64,000 bases of DNA, from contig NZ_JNKW01000007.1 of the NCBI RefSeq assembly GCF_000702205.1, positions 96,945-160,944 on the forward strand, written 5' to 3'. The stretch is from Lachnospira multipara LB2003. GTDB lineage: Bacteria; Bacillota; Clostridia; Lachnospirales; Lachnospiraceae. Positions within the stretch are counted from its first letter, which is position 1. Each line of letters starts with the position of its first letter. A model generated the notes under the pieces. It saw nothing but the letters and a program-made list of their open reading frames with translations, was not told the origin of the DNA and searched no databases. This document shows positions 1 to 8,061 of this stretch, piece by piece. Made by a program: the position numbers and the translations under genes.

Positions 1-1
1 T

Positions 2-325
2 TCAGGCTATACAAGTTATACAACAGATATGAGAGGCTTTAAACTTAGTCAAACCATAAGCTATGAAGGAGATTATAATCAGTGGAAGGCATTAATTAAT
101 TATATAAATTCATATTTTAGCAAAAATACAATCGAATCTATTTCTGCATCCTTTGATGAATCAAGCAACACAGTAAGCGGAACAATGGTTCTTAATATGT
201 ACTATATAACTAGTGAAGATAGAAAGTTTGTGGAACCAGACTTTAATATTGCAACAGGTAAGGCTAATATTTTTTCTAGCAATGAAACTAATAATTCAGT
301 AGTTGAGGTAAGGGTAAGTGAATAG
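2..325 (+). CDS. PilO-like type IV pilus assembly protein, C-terminal part (5'-truncated by window edge)
   Basis: The reading frame is open from the first bases of the window to the stop at 323-325, so only the C-terminal ~107 residues are present. The visible part alternates amphipathic helix and strand (YNQWKALINYINSYF, then IESISASFDE, then a strand around GTMVLNMYYI). This looks like the ferredoxin-like periplasmic domain of PilO, the inner-membrane alignment protein of type IV pili. The assignment rests on this pattern and on four prepilin genes following directly. The next gene starts inside it with an 8-nt overlap, which implies translational coupling. An ATG at position 29 is internal and should not be taken as the start. 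Another pilus or GspM-type subunit is possible. Confidence 0.5.
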   Translation, partial: SGYTSYTTDMRGFKLSQTISYEGDYNQWKALINYINSYFSKNTIESISASFDESSNTVSGTMVLNMYYITSEDRKFVEPDFNIATGKANIFSSNETNNSVVEVRVSE

Positions 326-1577
326 AGTAAAGAAATTAAGGCTAATAAAAAATAAAAAGGGCTTCTCACTTGTGGAAGTCCTTATTGCTATGGCAATTTT
401 AGCTCTTGTTTCTTTGCCAATTCTATCAATTTTTACAGGGGCAGCCAAAGGAAATTCAAAGGCAAAGAGAGTTGAAAATGCTCAGGTTGCAGCAAGTAAT
501 ATAATTGAAGAAATTAAAAATACTAAATTAGAGGATTTAGAAGGGTCTAATCTTAATTACAATTATGAATTAGAAGAAAGCAATGATAATGGGACTTATA
601 AATATATGATTTCTTCTAAAAATAAGGATTTTTTCCTAGGAAACAATAATGAAAAATTCTATATAGAAGCAACTCTTGATCCTACTTTTTATACAGATGG
701 AGAAGTTAAGGGAGATGTTAATGCTAGTAATAATGTAAATTCTTACAGTCTTACATCTACTTATAGTGTTAGCTCTGATTCTAATATTATTTATAGAGAT
801 GACACAATTAATAACGAAGCAAGCACTTATTTTAAGGAAGCTACAGGTGTTTACTTTAATAAGCAGTGTATAACTAAGGAGACCAATTTTGATGTAAAGA
901 TAATAAAGGATACATCTAGTTCTGATTTAGCAGATTATATTGAGACTGTAACAGCCTCAATTAAGTATAAATATCATGATAATACAGGAAATGTGGGAAG
1001 TGTAGATGACTATGAGAGAAGCTTTATTGTAGGTAACCAAGCAGTTAAGGCAAGTGATGTTAATGGAGAGTTAGTTATTTCTTGCAATCCAAAGTATAGC
1101 AGTTTTGCAAAGCCTATATATTTCTTCTACACAATTTATAATGACTTTGATAGTAATGGAATTATTGAAATAGTTGATGGAAAGCCTGTGCAATATGCTA
1201 AGGATAAAATAAATATTAGCTATTCCTATGATAAAAACTTTAATCCAAATGTTAAATTTGAAGGACTAAACCTTTATCTTGTGGAGCAAAATAAGGGTGA
1301 AACTAATGGACAGATAAGAATAAAAAAAGATAATGTAAATATTAATTTTTATGAGGATAGACTTAAGTCAAAAAACGCTAATAGTGAGATTTTTGGCCTA
1401 TCAAAAGACTTTGTGGCAAGTGTATATTCTAATATTTATAACTGGGAATTAAACCTAAATGAGGGAATTCAAACAGGACAGACTAATTACATCTATAGAT
1501 TAATTGTTAAAGTTTATTATAGAGAAAAAAATGAGGATAGTTTAGTAACTACAATGATAACAACTAAGGTTTGGTAG
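318..1577 (+). CDS. Type IV prepilin-like minor subunit (PilV/GspI-like), 419 aa
   Basis: A GTG start overlaps the upstream gene by 8 nt, with GAGGTAAGG just upstream as ribosome binding site. Residues 1-15 form a short basic leader ending KKG. Cleavage by prepilin peptidase after G15 would give F-S-L-V-E, with the methylated Phe1 and the conserved Glu5, followed by a hydrophobic helix (VLIAMAILALVSLPILSIF). The remaining ~370 residues are a Ser/Asn-rich extracellular domain, much longer than a typical GspI. Its place between a PilO-like gene and a GspK/PilX-like gene suggests a minor pilin that primes the fibre or sits at its tip. The ligand or function of the large ectodomain is not recognisable. 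The prepilin class is secure; the GspI/PilV label is inference from order. Confidence 0.75.
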   Translation: MNRVKKLRLIKNKKGFSLVEVLIAMAILALVSLPILSIFTGAAKGNSKAKRVENAQVAASNIIEEIKNTKLEDLEGSNLNYNYELEESNDNGTYKYMISSKNKDFFLGNNNEKFYIEATLDPTFYTDGEVKGDVNASNNVNSYSLTSTYSVSSDSNIIYRDDTINNEASTYFKEATGVYFNKQCITKETNFDVKIIKDTSSSDLADYIETVTASIKYKYHDNTGNVGSVDDYERSFIVGNQAVKASDVNGELVISCNPKYSSFAKPIYFFYTIYNDFDSNGIIEIVDGKPVQYAKDKINISYSYDKNFNPNVKFEGLNLYLVEQNKGETNGQIRIKKDNVNINFYEDRLKSKNANSEIFGLSKDFVASVYSNIYNWELNLNEGIQTGQTNYIYRLIVKVYYREKNEDSLVTTMITTKVW

Positions 1578-1585
1578 GTGGATAT

Positions 1586-4102
1586 ATGAAACTTCTAAGT
1601 CTGAATAAAAAACTTAATAAAAAGGGATCCACAATTATTATGGTTCTAATTATGTGTTCTTTTGTTATGATTCTTGCAAGTGCAATTACTTCTACAGTTA
1701 TGCTTAATTTGCGCATGAAGATGGCAAAGAGCAATTTAAAGTCCACTTTTTACACAGCAGAAGAAGCAGTTGATGAAATCTATGTAAGTCTAGGTAAGGT
1801 TTCAATGGATAGCTTTAATGCAGCCTATGTTGATGAGTTAACTCATATATCTGCTAATAGAAGTATTAATTTAGATGGTTCTATTTCCTATATAACTAAT
1901 AATTATGCCAATGAAAGACTAAGAAAAAACTATATGACAAGACTTCTTAGCAATTTAAGTATTATTAGTGATAGTGATAGAGAGGGCTATTTAAATAATA
2001 TTTATTCAGAGGATAATAGCTTTAGTGAGTTAGAAAGAGAATTAAATGTAGTAGAAAAGGAAAAGCTTACTAATAGATTAAGAACCTATTTAGAAGAAGA
2101 TGTGGGAAAATTAGATGTTAAGGAATTAGTTTCTGCAAGTGTTGTAGTTTCTAATGAAGAAATTGAGGATGAATATCTTAATAGTACAAATATAGAAAAT
2201 TATTATTTGAAAATTACAGACTTAACAGTGTCTTATCTTAATAAACAAGGCTATACTTCAGAAGTAACTATTGATATTAATATAGGCTTTCCACAAGAAA
2301 CTGTAGCATTAATTGAGAATGAATTAGAGGGAAGAACTAATTTTGCAAATTATGCCTTTATTGCCAATGAAGGAATATTAGTCTCTGGAAGTGATGATAA
2401 TAAGGTTAATACAGCAAATAAACTAACAAATCCATCTACTCTTAATTTATATGGAAGTGTCTATGGAGGTGGAAGTCTAGGTATTAGAGTTAATAATGGG
2501 GCTAATTTTAACATTTATGGAAATGGTTCTACTAATGTAATTAGTGGTAAGGATCTGGTTGTAAATGGTGGGTCAGTAAATGCTAATGGAGGTAGAATTT
2601 GGACTAATAATATTTTTACTACCCTTAGTAAGTCAAGCATAAATTTCCAAGCCAATTCCCATATTTATGCAAAGGATGACCTTGAATTAAGAGCTAATGA
2701 TAGTAATGTAAATATAAATGGGGATTATTATGGATATGGTTACGTGGCTACTAATGGAGGAGGCCATGAAAACAGTAGCTCCTTAATAATTAATAGTAAT
2801 AATAGCAAAATTAATATAAATTCTAGCGCTAATGTGCTTTTATCAGGTAATGCTTATATTACATATAATGAAGGGGCAATTCCTTATGAAACTGGTTTTT
2901 CCTATGCAAGCTATGGAGATCAGGAAAGTTATCTTGTGCCATCAGCTTATATAAGTTCTAGGGTAAACCCTGTGCCTCTTTTAACTGAGGCTATTTATAA
3001 TACTGCAGGTAATACAGGCAGGGTTTCATATGAGGGAAAAAATGTAGAAATAAGCCTAGATAATTCATTTTTTGCATATCCATTGTTAGATGAGGAGAAG
3101 CCTTTTGTATTGAAGGTATTAAAAAGCAGTGACGGATATGGAAGTGCATATTATTATCTTAATTTTAAAAATTCTGCCCTAAAGGCAGTTTATGCCAAAT
3201 TAATTGAGGATGATGAGGCTTATTTAAATTATAGAGCCAGAAGCACTTATTATAAACAGGCCACAACAATGGAGAGAGAAAACTATGATAATCATAGAAA
3301 TTCCCTACATGATACCCTAAATATTAATTCAGCAAGTACTAAAAGTGATATATTTTTAAGCCCTTTTGCCAATATGGATTCCATATCTGATAGTACTTAT
3401 GATCTATATAATAATGGGGTTAATATGAATGGAGACAGTATTAGCCTTGATTACAGTAACTATCAGGAAAAATATACGAATTATGCAATTAGATATAATA
3501 TTTTAAGAAAAATTTTGTATCCGGTGGAAAATCCAGATACTCTTTATTTAAAAAATGAAGACGTGGGAAATGAAAATGTGCCAGATGTAAGCCTATATTC
3601 TGACAATGTTTTCTTAAATTTTGTATCTATGGAGGGCTTTAGACAATACATAGCCAATAGAGGGGTTTCTGCCCATAATTATGGAGTTAATCTATACGGG
3701 GATTACATGTTGGCAGCTTTTGATAATGAAGGAATTAATGGGAAAGCCGTTGTAATTGATTCTAGCCTATCAAAAAGCAATTATAAGGGAATGGAGTTAA
3801 AGACAAGTAAGGGCGTTATTGTAGCCACAGGAGATGTGGTAGTGCGCTCTAATTTTACAGGAGTGATTTTAAGTAAGGGAAAAATAACTGTAGAGGGTAA
3901 TGTAAGAGTTACTTCACTTAGTGAATCTGAAATATTAAATATGATTAATTCAGATACGGGAGTTACAACAGAGGTTATAGATTATGCATATCCATTTAAG
4001 TCAATTTTCTTATATGGCTTTGAAAAACAAAACACAGAAAACAAAGGTAATCCAGAAATGTCTTATAAGGACATGGTTGAAATTAGTAATTGGAGATATT
4101 AA
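1586..4102 (+). CDS. Large PilX/GspK-like pilin-family protein with repetitive beta-rich ectodomain, 838 aa
   Basis: The ATG at 1586 is chosen over an in-frame TTG at 1571 because GGTGG lies 5 nt before it. The N-terminus has a prepilin-like leader ending KKG (G14), then a ~25-residue hydrophobic helix (STIIMVLIMCSFVMILASAI). Mature position 5 is Met, not Glu. Loss of Glu5 is characteristic of the GspK/PilX-type tip subunit. An alpha-helical region (~40-200) is followed by a Gly/Asn/Ser-rich stretch (~250-440) with short recurring strands such as GSVYGGGSLGIRVNNGANF and NVNINGDYYGYGY, suggesting a solenoid or beta-helix. A second strand-rich block with a valine ladder (GVIVATGDVVVRSNFTGVIL) closes the protein. 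It lies in an operon with three Glu5-type prepilins. The function of the ectodomain, adhesion or capping, is inference. Confidence 0.6.
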   Translation: MKLLSLNKKLNKKGSTIIMVLIMCSFVMILASAITSTVMLNLRMKMAKSNLKSTFYTAEEAVDEIYVSLGKVSMDSFNAAYVDELTHISANRSINLDGSISYITNNYANERLRKNYMTRLLSNLSIISDSDREGYLNNIYSEDNSFSELERELNVVEKEKLTNRLRTYLEEDVGKLDVKELVSASVVVSNEEIEDEYLNSTNIENYYLKITDLTVSYLNKQGYTSEVTIDINIGFPQETVALIENELEGRTNFANYAFIANEGILVSGSDDNKVNTANKLTNPSTLNLYGSVYGGGSLGIRVNNGANFNIYGNGSTNVISGKDLVVNGGSVNANGGRIWTNNIFTTLSKSSINFQANSHIYAKDDLELRANDSNVNINGDYYGYGYVATNGGGHENSSSLIINSNNSKININSSANVLLSGNAYITYNEGAIPYETGFSYASYGDQESYLVPSAYISSRVNPVPLLTEAIYNTAGNTGRVSYEGKNVEISLDNSFFAYPLLDEEKPFVLKVLKSSDGYGSAYYYLNFKNSALKAVYAKLIEDDEAYLNYRARSTYYKQATTMERENYDNHRNSLHDTLNINSASTKSDIFLSPFANMDSISDSTYDLYNNGVNMNGDSISLDYSNYQEKYTNYAIRYNILRKILYPVENPDTLYLKNEDVGNENVPDVSLYSDNVFLNFVSMEGFRQYIANRGVSAHNYGVNLYGDYMLAAFDNEGINGKAVVIDSSLSKSNYKGMELKTSKGVIVATGDVVVRSNFTGVILSKGKITVEGNVRVTSLSESEILNMINSDTGVTTEVIDYAYPFKSIFLYGFEKQNTENKGNPEMSYKDMVEISNWRY

Positions 4103-4674
4103 TGAGTAGAGTTAATAGTAAGGGTTTTAGCCTTGTGGAATTATTAGTTGCACTTGCAATTATAGTTGTGACAGTATCCATGGCAACTATTGGCATAGGA
4201 GTATTATCAAGTGCAGATTCTAAGGCAGCAGTTGAAATAATTAGAAGTGAATTAGAACTTGAAAGAATAAATAGTCAGGCTATTTCTGAGGATTTTTATG
4301 TGAAAATATCTAATGAAGATAAGGGAATAGTAGTTTATAGTTACAGAAATGGTAGTCTATTATATACTAAAAAACTTGGAACTAGAATAGGAATAAATTT
4401 AAGCTTTACAGATGCAGATAATACAACTACTAAGGAATTAGAAAAGGGTGATAGTCTTTATATTATGTTTTCTAAGGAGTCAGGTAGTGTCAGTGTTTTT
4501 AATTTAAATGGTAGTGTAATAAATGAAACACAAAGTTTGGATGGAATAAGCTATATTAGAACCAAAATAGATGGGGGAACAAATTATCAGGATAATAATA
4601 ATATAACCTTTATTATTAAGGGTAGAAAGACTAATAAATTAACGCTTTATACTAAGACTGGTTTATTTAAGTAA
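4102..4674 (+). CDS. Type IV prepilin-like minor subunit (GspH/FimT-like), 190 aa
   Basis: The ATG overlaps the previous stop codon (TAATG), with GGAG 6 nt upstream; an upstream in-frame candidate at 4090 lacks a better site. The seven-residue leader MSRVNSK plus G8 precedes F-S-L-V-E-L-L-V-A-L-A-I-I, a textbook class III signal with Glu5. The small all-beta C-terminal domain and total length (~180 aa mature) fit GspH/FimT, the subunit that usually accompanies GspI, GspJ and GspK in the initiating tip complex. Translational coupling to the PilX-like gene supports joint assembly. The exact GspH assignment is inference. Confidence 0.7.
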   Translation: MSRVNSKGFSLVELLVALAIIVVTVSMATIGIGVLSSADSKAAVEIIRSELELERINSQAISEDFYVKISNEDKGIVVYSYRNGSLLYTKKLGTRIGINLSFTDADNTTTKELEKGDSLYIMFSKESGSVSVFNLNGSVINETQSLDGISYIRTKIDGGTNYQDNNNITFIIKGRKTNKLTLYTKTGLFK

Positions 4675-4689
4675 ATTTGGAGGATTATT

Positions 4690-5331
4690 ATGAAAGCAGA
4701 TAATAAAGGCTTTAGTTTAATAGAATTAGTGATAGCCCTGGCTGTTTCTGGAATTGTCCTTGTGGGTCTTAGTGTGCTTGTTACTCAAAGTGCAAGAAAT
4801 TACAAAAACGAAAGCATAGATGCAAGGATTCAAACAAGTCTAGATAATTCATTTAGCATAATTGAGAAAGAAATTCTAAATGCCACAGGAATGCAAATTT
4901 ATATAGAAAATGGGGAATACAATTTAAGAGTTAATACAACTAGTGAATTGCTGGGCATTAGATATGATAAAGACAACAAAAGTTTAATATATATTGACGG
5001 AAGTGATGAAAGTTTTATAGCAGATAATGTTTATCTTTGTGAATTTAAACTAAATAAGGATTGTATAAAACAGACATTAGATGATGATGGCAGAGTTACA
5101 ATTAACGATTTATCTGAAAAAATCATGGTGGATGTAAAAATTGGGATTGAAATAAATGGACAAAAAAGAGAATTAACTAAAAGCTTTACAACTAGAAATA
5201 AATCTAGGGATTCCTTATATCTTGGAATGGAAAATAATGATGGTGTTTTAAGCTTTGTAAAAATAAATAAGAGTGATACAGAAGTTACTAGAATATCTAA
5301 GGACATGAGAGATGCATTTATAAAATGGTAG
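4690..5331 (+). CDS. Type IV prepilin-like minor subunit (PilW/GspJ-like), 213 aa
   Basis: A GGAGG lies 6 nt before the ATG. The leader MKADNKG is cut after G7 to give F-S-L-I-E with Glu5 and the hydrophobic segment LVIALAVSGIVLVGLSVLV. The motif E-x2-I-A-L-A-V-x-G-I is typical of PilW/GspJ. The ectodomain (~30-213) is predicted mostly strand by its alternating residues and has no recognisable ligand motif. It completes the set of four minor pilins (I, K, H, J order by resemblance) found together in type II secretion and type IV pilus loci. No major pilin, ATPase or prepilin peptidase is inside the window; these would be expected upstream. Confidence 0.7.
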   Translation: MKADNKGFSLIELVIALAVSGIVLVGLSVLVTQSARNYKNESIDARIQTSLDNSFSIIEKEILNATGMQIYIENGEYNLRVNTTSELLGIRYDKDNKSLIYIDGSDESFIADNVYLCEFKLNKDCIKQTLDDDGRVTINDLSEKIMVDVKIGIEINGQKRELTKSFTTRNKSRDSLYLGMENNDGVLSFVKINKSDTEVTRISKDMRDAFIKW

Positions 5332-5340
5332 GTGTAAGAT

Positions 5341-7920
5341 ATGAATCTTTTTAAATTAAAAGGGAAAATAAAATGGATAGTATTAGTAGCGTTACTTGCA
5401 TTAATTGTTTGTCTTTTTAGCTTGCTTGTTATTAAAAAAAGCGACATAAAAGCAACTACAACTGTTAGATATCCAATTAAGGTCTTAGAAATTGAGCCAA
5501 GTGGTGCTGTTAAATACAATAACTATAATGGAGCAAAAAAGATTTTAAAATGGCTTGGAATAACTAATAGCAAAATGACCTCTAGTAATTATAAGAATTA
5601 TGTGGAGATAACCACACTTCCATCTAATGGTTTTATTGGAGTTAATGGAGATGTAAAAAACATATATGATCTTATAATTATAAGCGATTATAATCCAAGT
5701 GGTTATATGCCAGGGGATGCTATTCAAGGAAATGGTATCTATGGGCCTAGTGGTAAATATTTAATGCTTAACCTAGCAAAAAGCGGGACTACTAATAATT
5801 TTTATGCAGCTATGAGTGGCAATGATTTAACCATTAAATCCTTACTAAAGTTAGAAGAATATATTGATGCAGGAAAGCCACTTATTCTAGCAGATAGTAT
5901 TATAAATTCCATAACAAAGGACACTAGTACTTCAAATACAAATTATGATGTAAATATGTATAAGCTATCAAAATACATCCTTGAAAAAAACGGACATAAT
6001 ACAAGCAATATAGCAAATGAAAATAATGAAAGTGCCAAACTAAATTATATACTTTGCCCAAATGTTGTACTAGATTCTAAATTTAAGGCTTCATATAGAA
6101 ATAAAATAATAAGTCAGACTAAGATAGATGCTTCTACTTTAGGGTATTTCCTAGTTAGTGGATATGTTGGTACTGTTTCAGATACTTATGATTTTGAAGT
6201 ATTAATTGATAAGAATGGTGATGGAATTTTATCAAAAATGCCAGGAGAAGAATATGAGGTTTATTACTCATCAATTAAATCCTATGATAATAAAATAACC
6301 ACTGATAAAAATGGACATTTTGAATTTAGTATAGCCCTTCCACAAGAATTAAGAGGCTATGTTGGTATAAAAGTTATTGCCACAAATTCAGATGGAATAT
6401 CAGGAGAGGCAACTGGTTCATTTATTGTAGGTGAAGAGAAAAAAGAAGAGGTTAAGGTATTACAAATTGTACCCCTTGATAATGTAAGCAATGGCAATTT
6501 TTTATTAGCAGGAACAGAGTTTCAAAATAAATTTAGCCAAGTTGAAGATGTGGTTGGAATAAGTTTAGATGTGGATACAGTAAGTACAAAAACCTTTAAT
6601 AGCTGGTATAAGAATATTAATTATAGAATAAATTCATCAGATTACTATGACAGTAAGAAAAATAAGCTTATGGATTATGACATGGTAGTAATTGGTTTTT
6701 ATGATAACTTTAATAGACAGGATATTAGCGATGAAGATGCACTAAATAATTTAGAAGACTATATAAATATGGGAAATTCAGTCCTTTTTACGCATGATAA
6801 TTTTATTTATTCTGCATATTCAGATGATACTTATGAAAATATTAAGGTAGATGAGGTAAGTTCAGGAAAAAGTACAGACCAAAATCTATCAACAGCCTTT
6901 AAGCTTACATCTAGATTTAGAAATCTTGCTGGAATGGATAGATATGGAGTATCTAATAAGGATAAGATAAGTGTAGCAGGGAATAATAAAAGCTATGCAT
7001 TTAATGACAATTTCCAAGGATATACCAATCTTTTTATGATGAGAAGAGGAAGTGATAATGGAAATGCTTATAAACTATATACTAATATAGCAGATAAGGT
7101 TAATAGCTCCGTTCTTACAACTACAACAGTAACATGTATTAATAAGGGACAGATTACAGAATATCCATATAATATTGGCGATAAAATTAATGTTTCAAAG
7201 ACACATTCACAGTGGTTTACCCTTGATTTAGAGTCAAGTAACTCTAAGTTTTTGGATTCAAGTGATGATGTGGTTGTATGGTATTCTCTTTATTCAGATA
7301 GTAATAGTTCATACTACAATTTATCAGGTGCAGATGCTCTAAATAATTATTATATTTATTCTAAAAATAATATAACTTATTCAGGATGCGGACATTCTGG
7401 AGTTACAGGAGATGCAGAAATTGAACTTTTTGTAAATACAGTTGTTAAGGCTATTAAATCTGGTAATTCAGCTCCAGTTTCTGTGGTTGCTTCAGGTGTA
7501 AAGATAAATAAGACAACTTATGAGCAGGCAATAAGAATAACTGATATTTATTCTGAGAATCCATTAGATACAGCATCTAATTATGTTAGATTTACTCCTT
7601 CAGATATTGATATGGGTATATCTAATGGTGCCTTTCCATATGGTCTTGCATTTTGGGATGTGGATAATGATGGAAGTTATGATGCTAATATAGATGTAAT
7701 TATAAAGGAATATAAAGATGGGGACTATTTAAGAAATAATATAGAAACTGCCATTGATTTAAGAGATTATCTAGATTTAAAAAATGGACAAAATGAGACT
7801 TTAAGGGATGCCATAAATAAGGGAACACTTAATATTGGAGTTATAACAGAGGATGCCTATAAATCTAGGGGAACAGCTATAATAAAGTTATCAAGAAGAG
7901 ATCTTTTTAATCTTGATTAG
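5341..7920 (+). CDS. DUF5057-type membrane-anchored extracellular protein, 859 aa
   Basis: One N-terminal transmembrane anchor (about residues 11-31) is followed by a long extracellular part. A first alpha/beta domain (~40-230) starts YPIKVLEIEPSG and contains YDLIIISDYNPSGY. A linker beta domain (~250-365) carries an acidic DKNGDG loop like a calcium-binding motif. A second alpha/beta domain (~370-690) begins VKVLQIVP and contains YDMVVIGFYDNFN and GNSVLFTHDNF, so it appears to be a divergent repeat of the first. A C-terminal domain with DVDNDGSYDANID follows. I recognise the architecture as DUF5057, which is uncharacterised; the two domains resemble ThuA/class I glutamine-amidotransferase folds by pattern only. 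It is the last gene of the pilin operon (9-nt gap), so a role at the cell surface or on the pilus is inferred. Confidence 0.6.
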   Translation: MNLFKLKGKIKWIVLVALLALIVCLFSLLVIKKSDIKATTTVRYPIKVLEIEPSGAVKYNNYNGAKKILKWLGITNSKMTSSNYKNYVEITTLPSNGFIGVNGDVKNIYDLIIISDYNPSGYMPGDAIQGNGIYGPSGKYLMLNLAKSGTTNNFYAAMSGNDLTIKSLLKLEEYIDAGKPLILADSIINSITKDTSTSNTNYDVNMYKLSKYILEKNGHNTSNIANENNESAKLNYILCPNVVLDSKFKASYRNKIISQTKIDASTLGYFLVSGYVGTVSDTYDFEVLIDKNGDGILSKMPGEEYEVYYSSIKSYDNKITTDKNGHFEFSIALPQELRGYVGIKVIATNSDGISGEATGSFIVGEEKKEEVKVLQIVPLDNVSNGNFLLAGTEFQNKFSQVEDVVGISLDVDTVSTKTFNSWYKNINYRINSSDYYDSKKNKLMDYDMVVIGFYDNFNRQDISDEDALNNLEDYINMGNSVLFTHDNFIYSAYSDDTYENIKVDEVSSGKSTDQNLSTAFKLTSRFRNLAGMDRYGVSNKDKISVAGNNKSYAFNDNFQGYTNLFMMRRGSDNGNAYKLYTNIADKVNSSVLTTTTVTCINKGQITEYPYNIGDKINVSKTHSQWFTLDLESSNSKFLDSSDDVVVWYSLYSDSNSSYYNLSGADALNNYYIYSKNNITYSGCGHSGVTGDAEIELFVNTVVKAIKSGNSAPVSVVASGVKINKTTYEQAIRITDIYSENPLDTASNYVRFTPSDIDMGISNGAFPYGLAFWDVDNDGSYDANIDVIIKEYKDGDYLRNNIETAIDLRDYLDLKNGQNETLRDAINKGTLNIGVITEDAYKSRGTAIIKLSRRDLFNLD

Positions 7921-7925
7921 ATTTT

Positions 7926-7965
7926 AATAAAGCAAATTCGACTTAGAATTTGCTTTATTTTTATT
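7926..7965 (+). terminator. Intrinsic terminator after the pilin/DUF5057 operon
   Basis: A perfect 14-bp stem (7926-7939 with 7946-7959) has a 6-nt loop and is followed by a T-rich tail. It begins 5 nt after the DUF5057 stop codon. The right arm and tail overlap the putative comM promoter at 7950-7978. Confidence 0.9.
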
Positions 7966-7978
7966 TATATGATATTAT
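7950..7978 (+). promoter_or_regulatory. Putative sigma-A promoter for comM, overlapping the terminator
   Basis: TTGCTT at 7950-7955, a 17-nt spacer, then TATTAT at 7973-7978 preceded by TG at 7970-7971 (extended -10). The -35 is inside the right arm of the upstream terminator. It is 84 nt before the chosen comM start. Prediction from pattern only. Confidence 0.45.
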
Positions 7979-8061
7979 CGAAAAAGCTTGTATTCATAAG
8001 CAATTCTTTTTATTCAATTCGAATTTATATCCCAAAGAAATTAAAAGGAAAGAAGGAAAAA

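Noticed and set aside
5031..5519. 162-codon open frame on the minus strand
   Set aside because: It lies antisense to a clear prepilin gene and the start of the DUF5057 gene, lacks a ribosome site and reads as low-complexity Ser/Leu/Ile typical of antisense frames in AT-rich DNA.
7969..8061. 31-codon N-terminal extension of comM
   Set aside because: It overlaps the promoter and terminator region, is AT-rich, and MYSCINC at 8062 matches the family start with a ribosome site.
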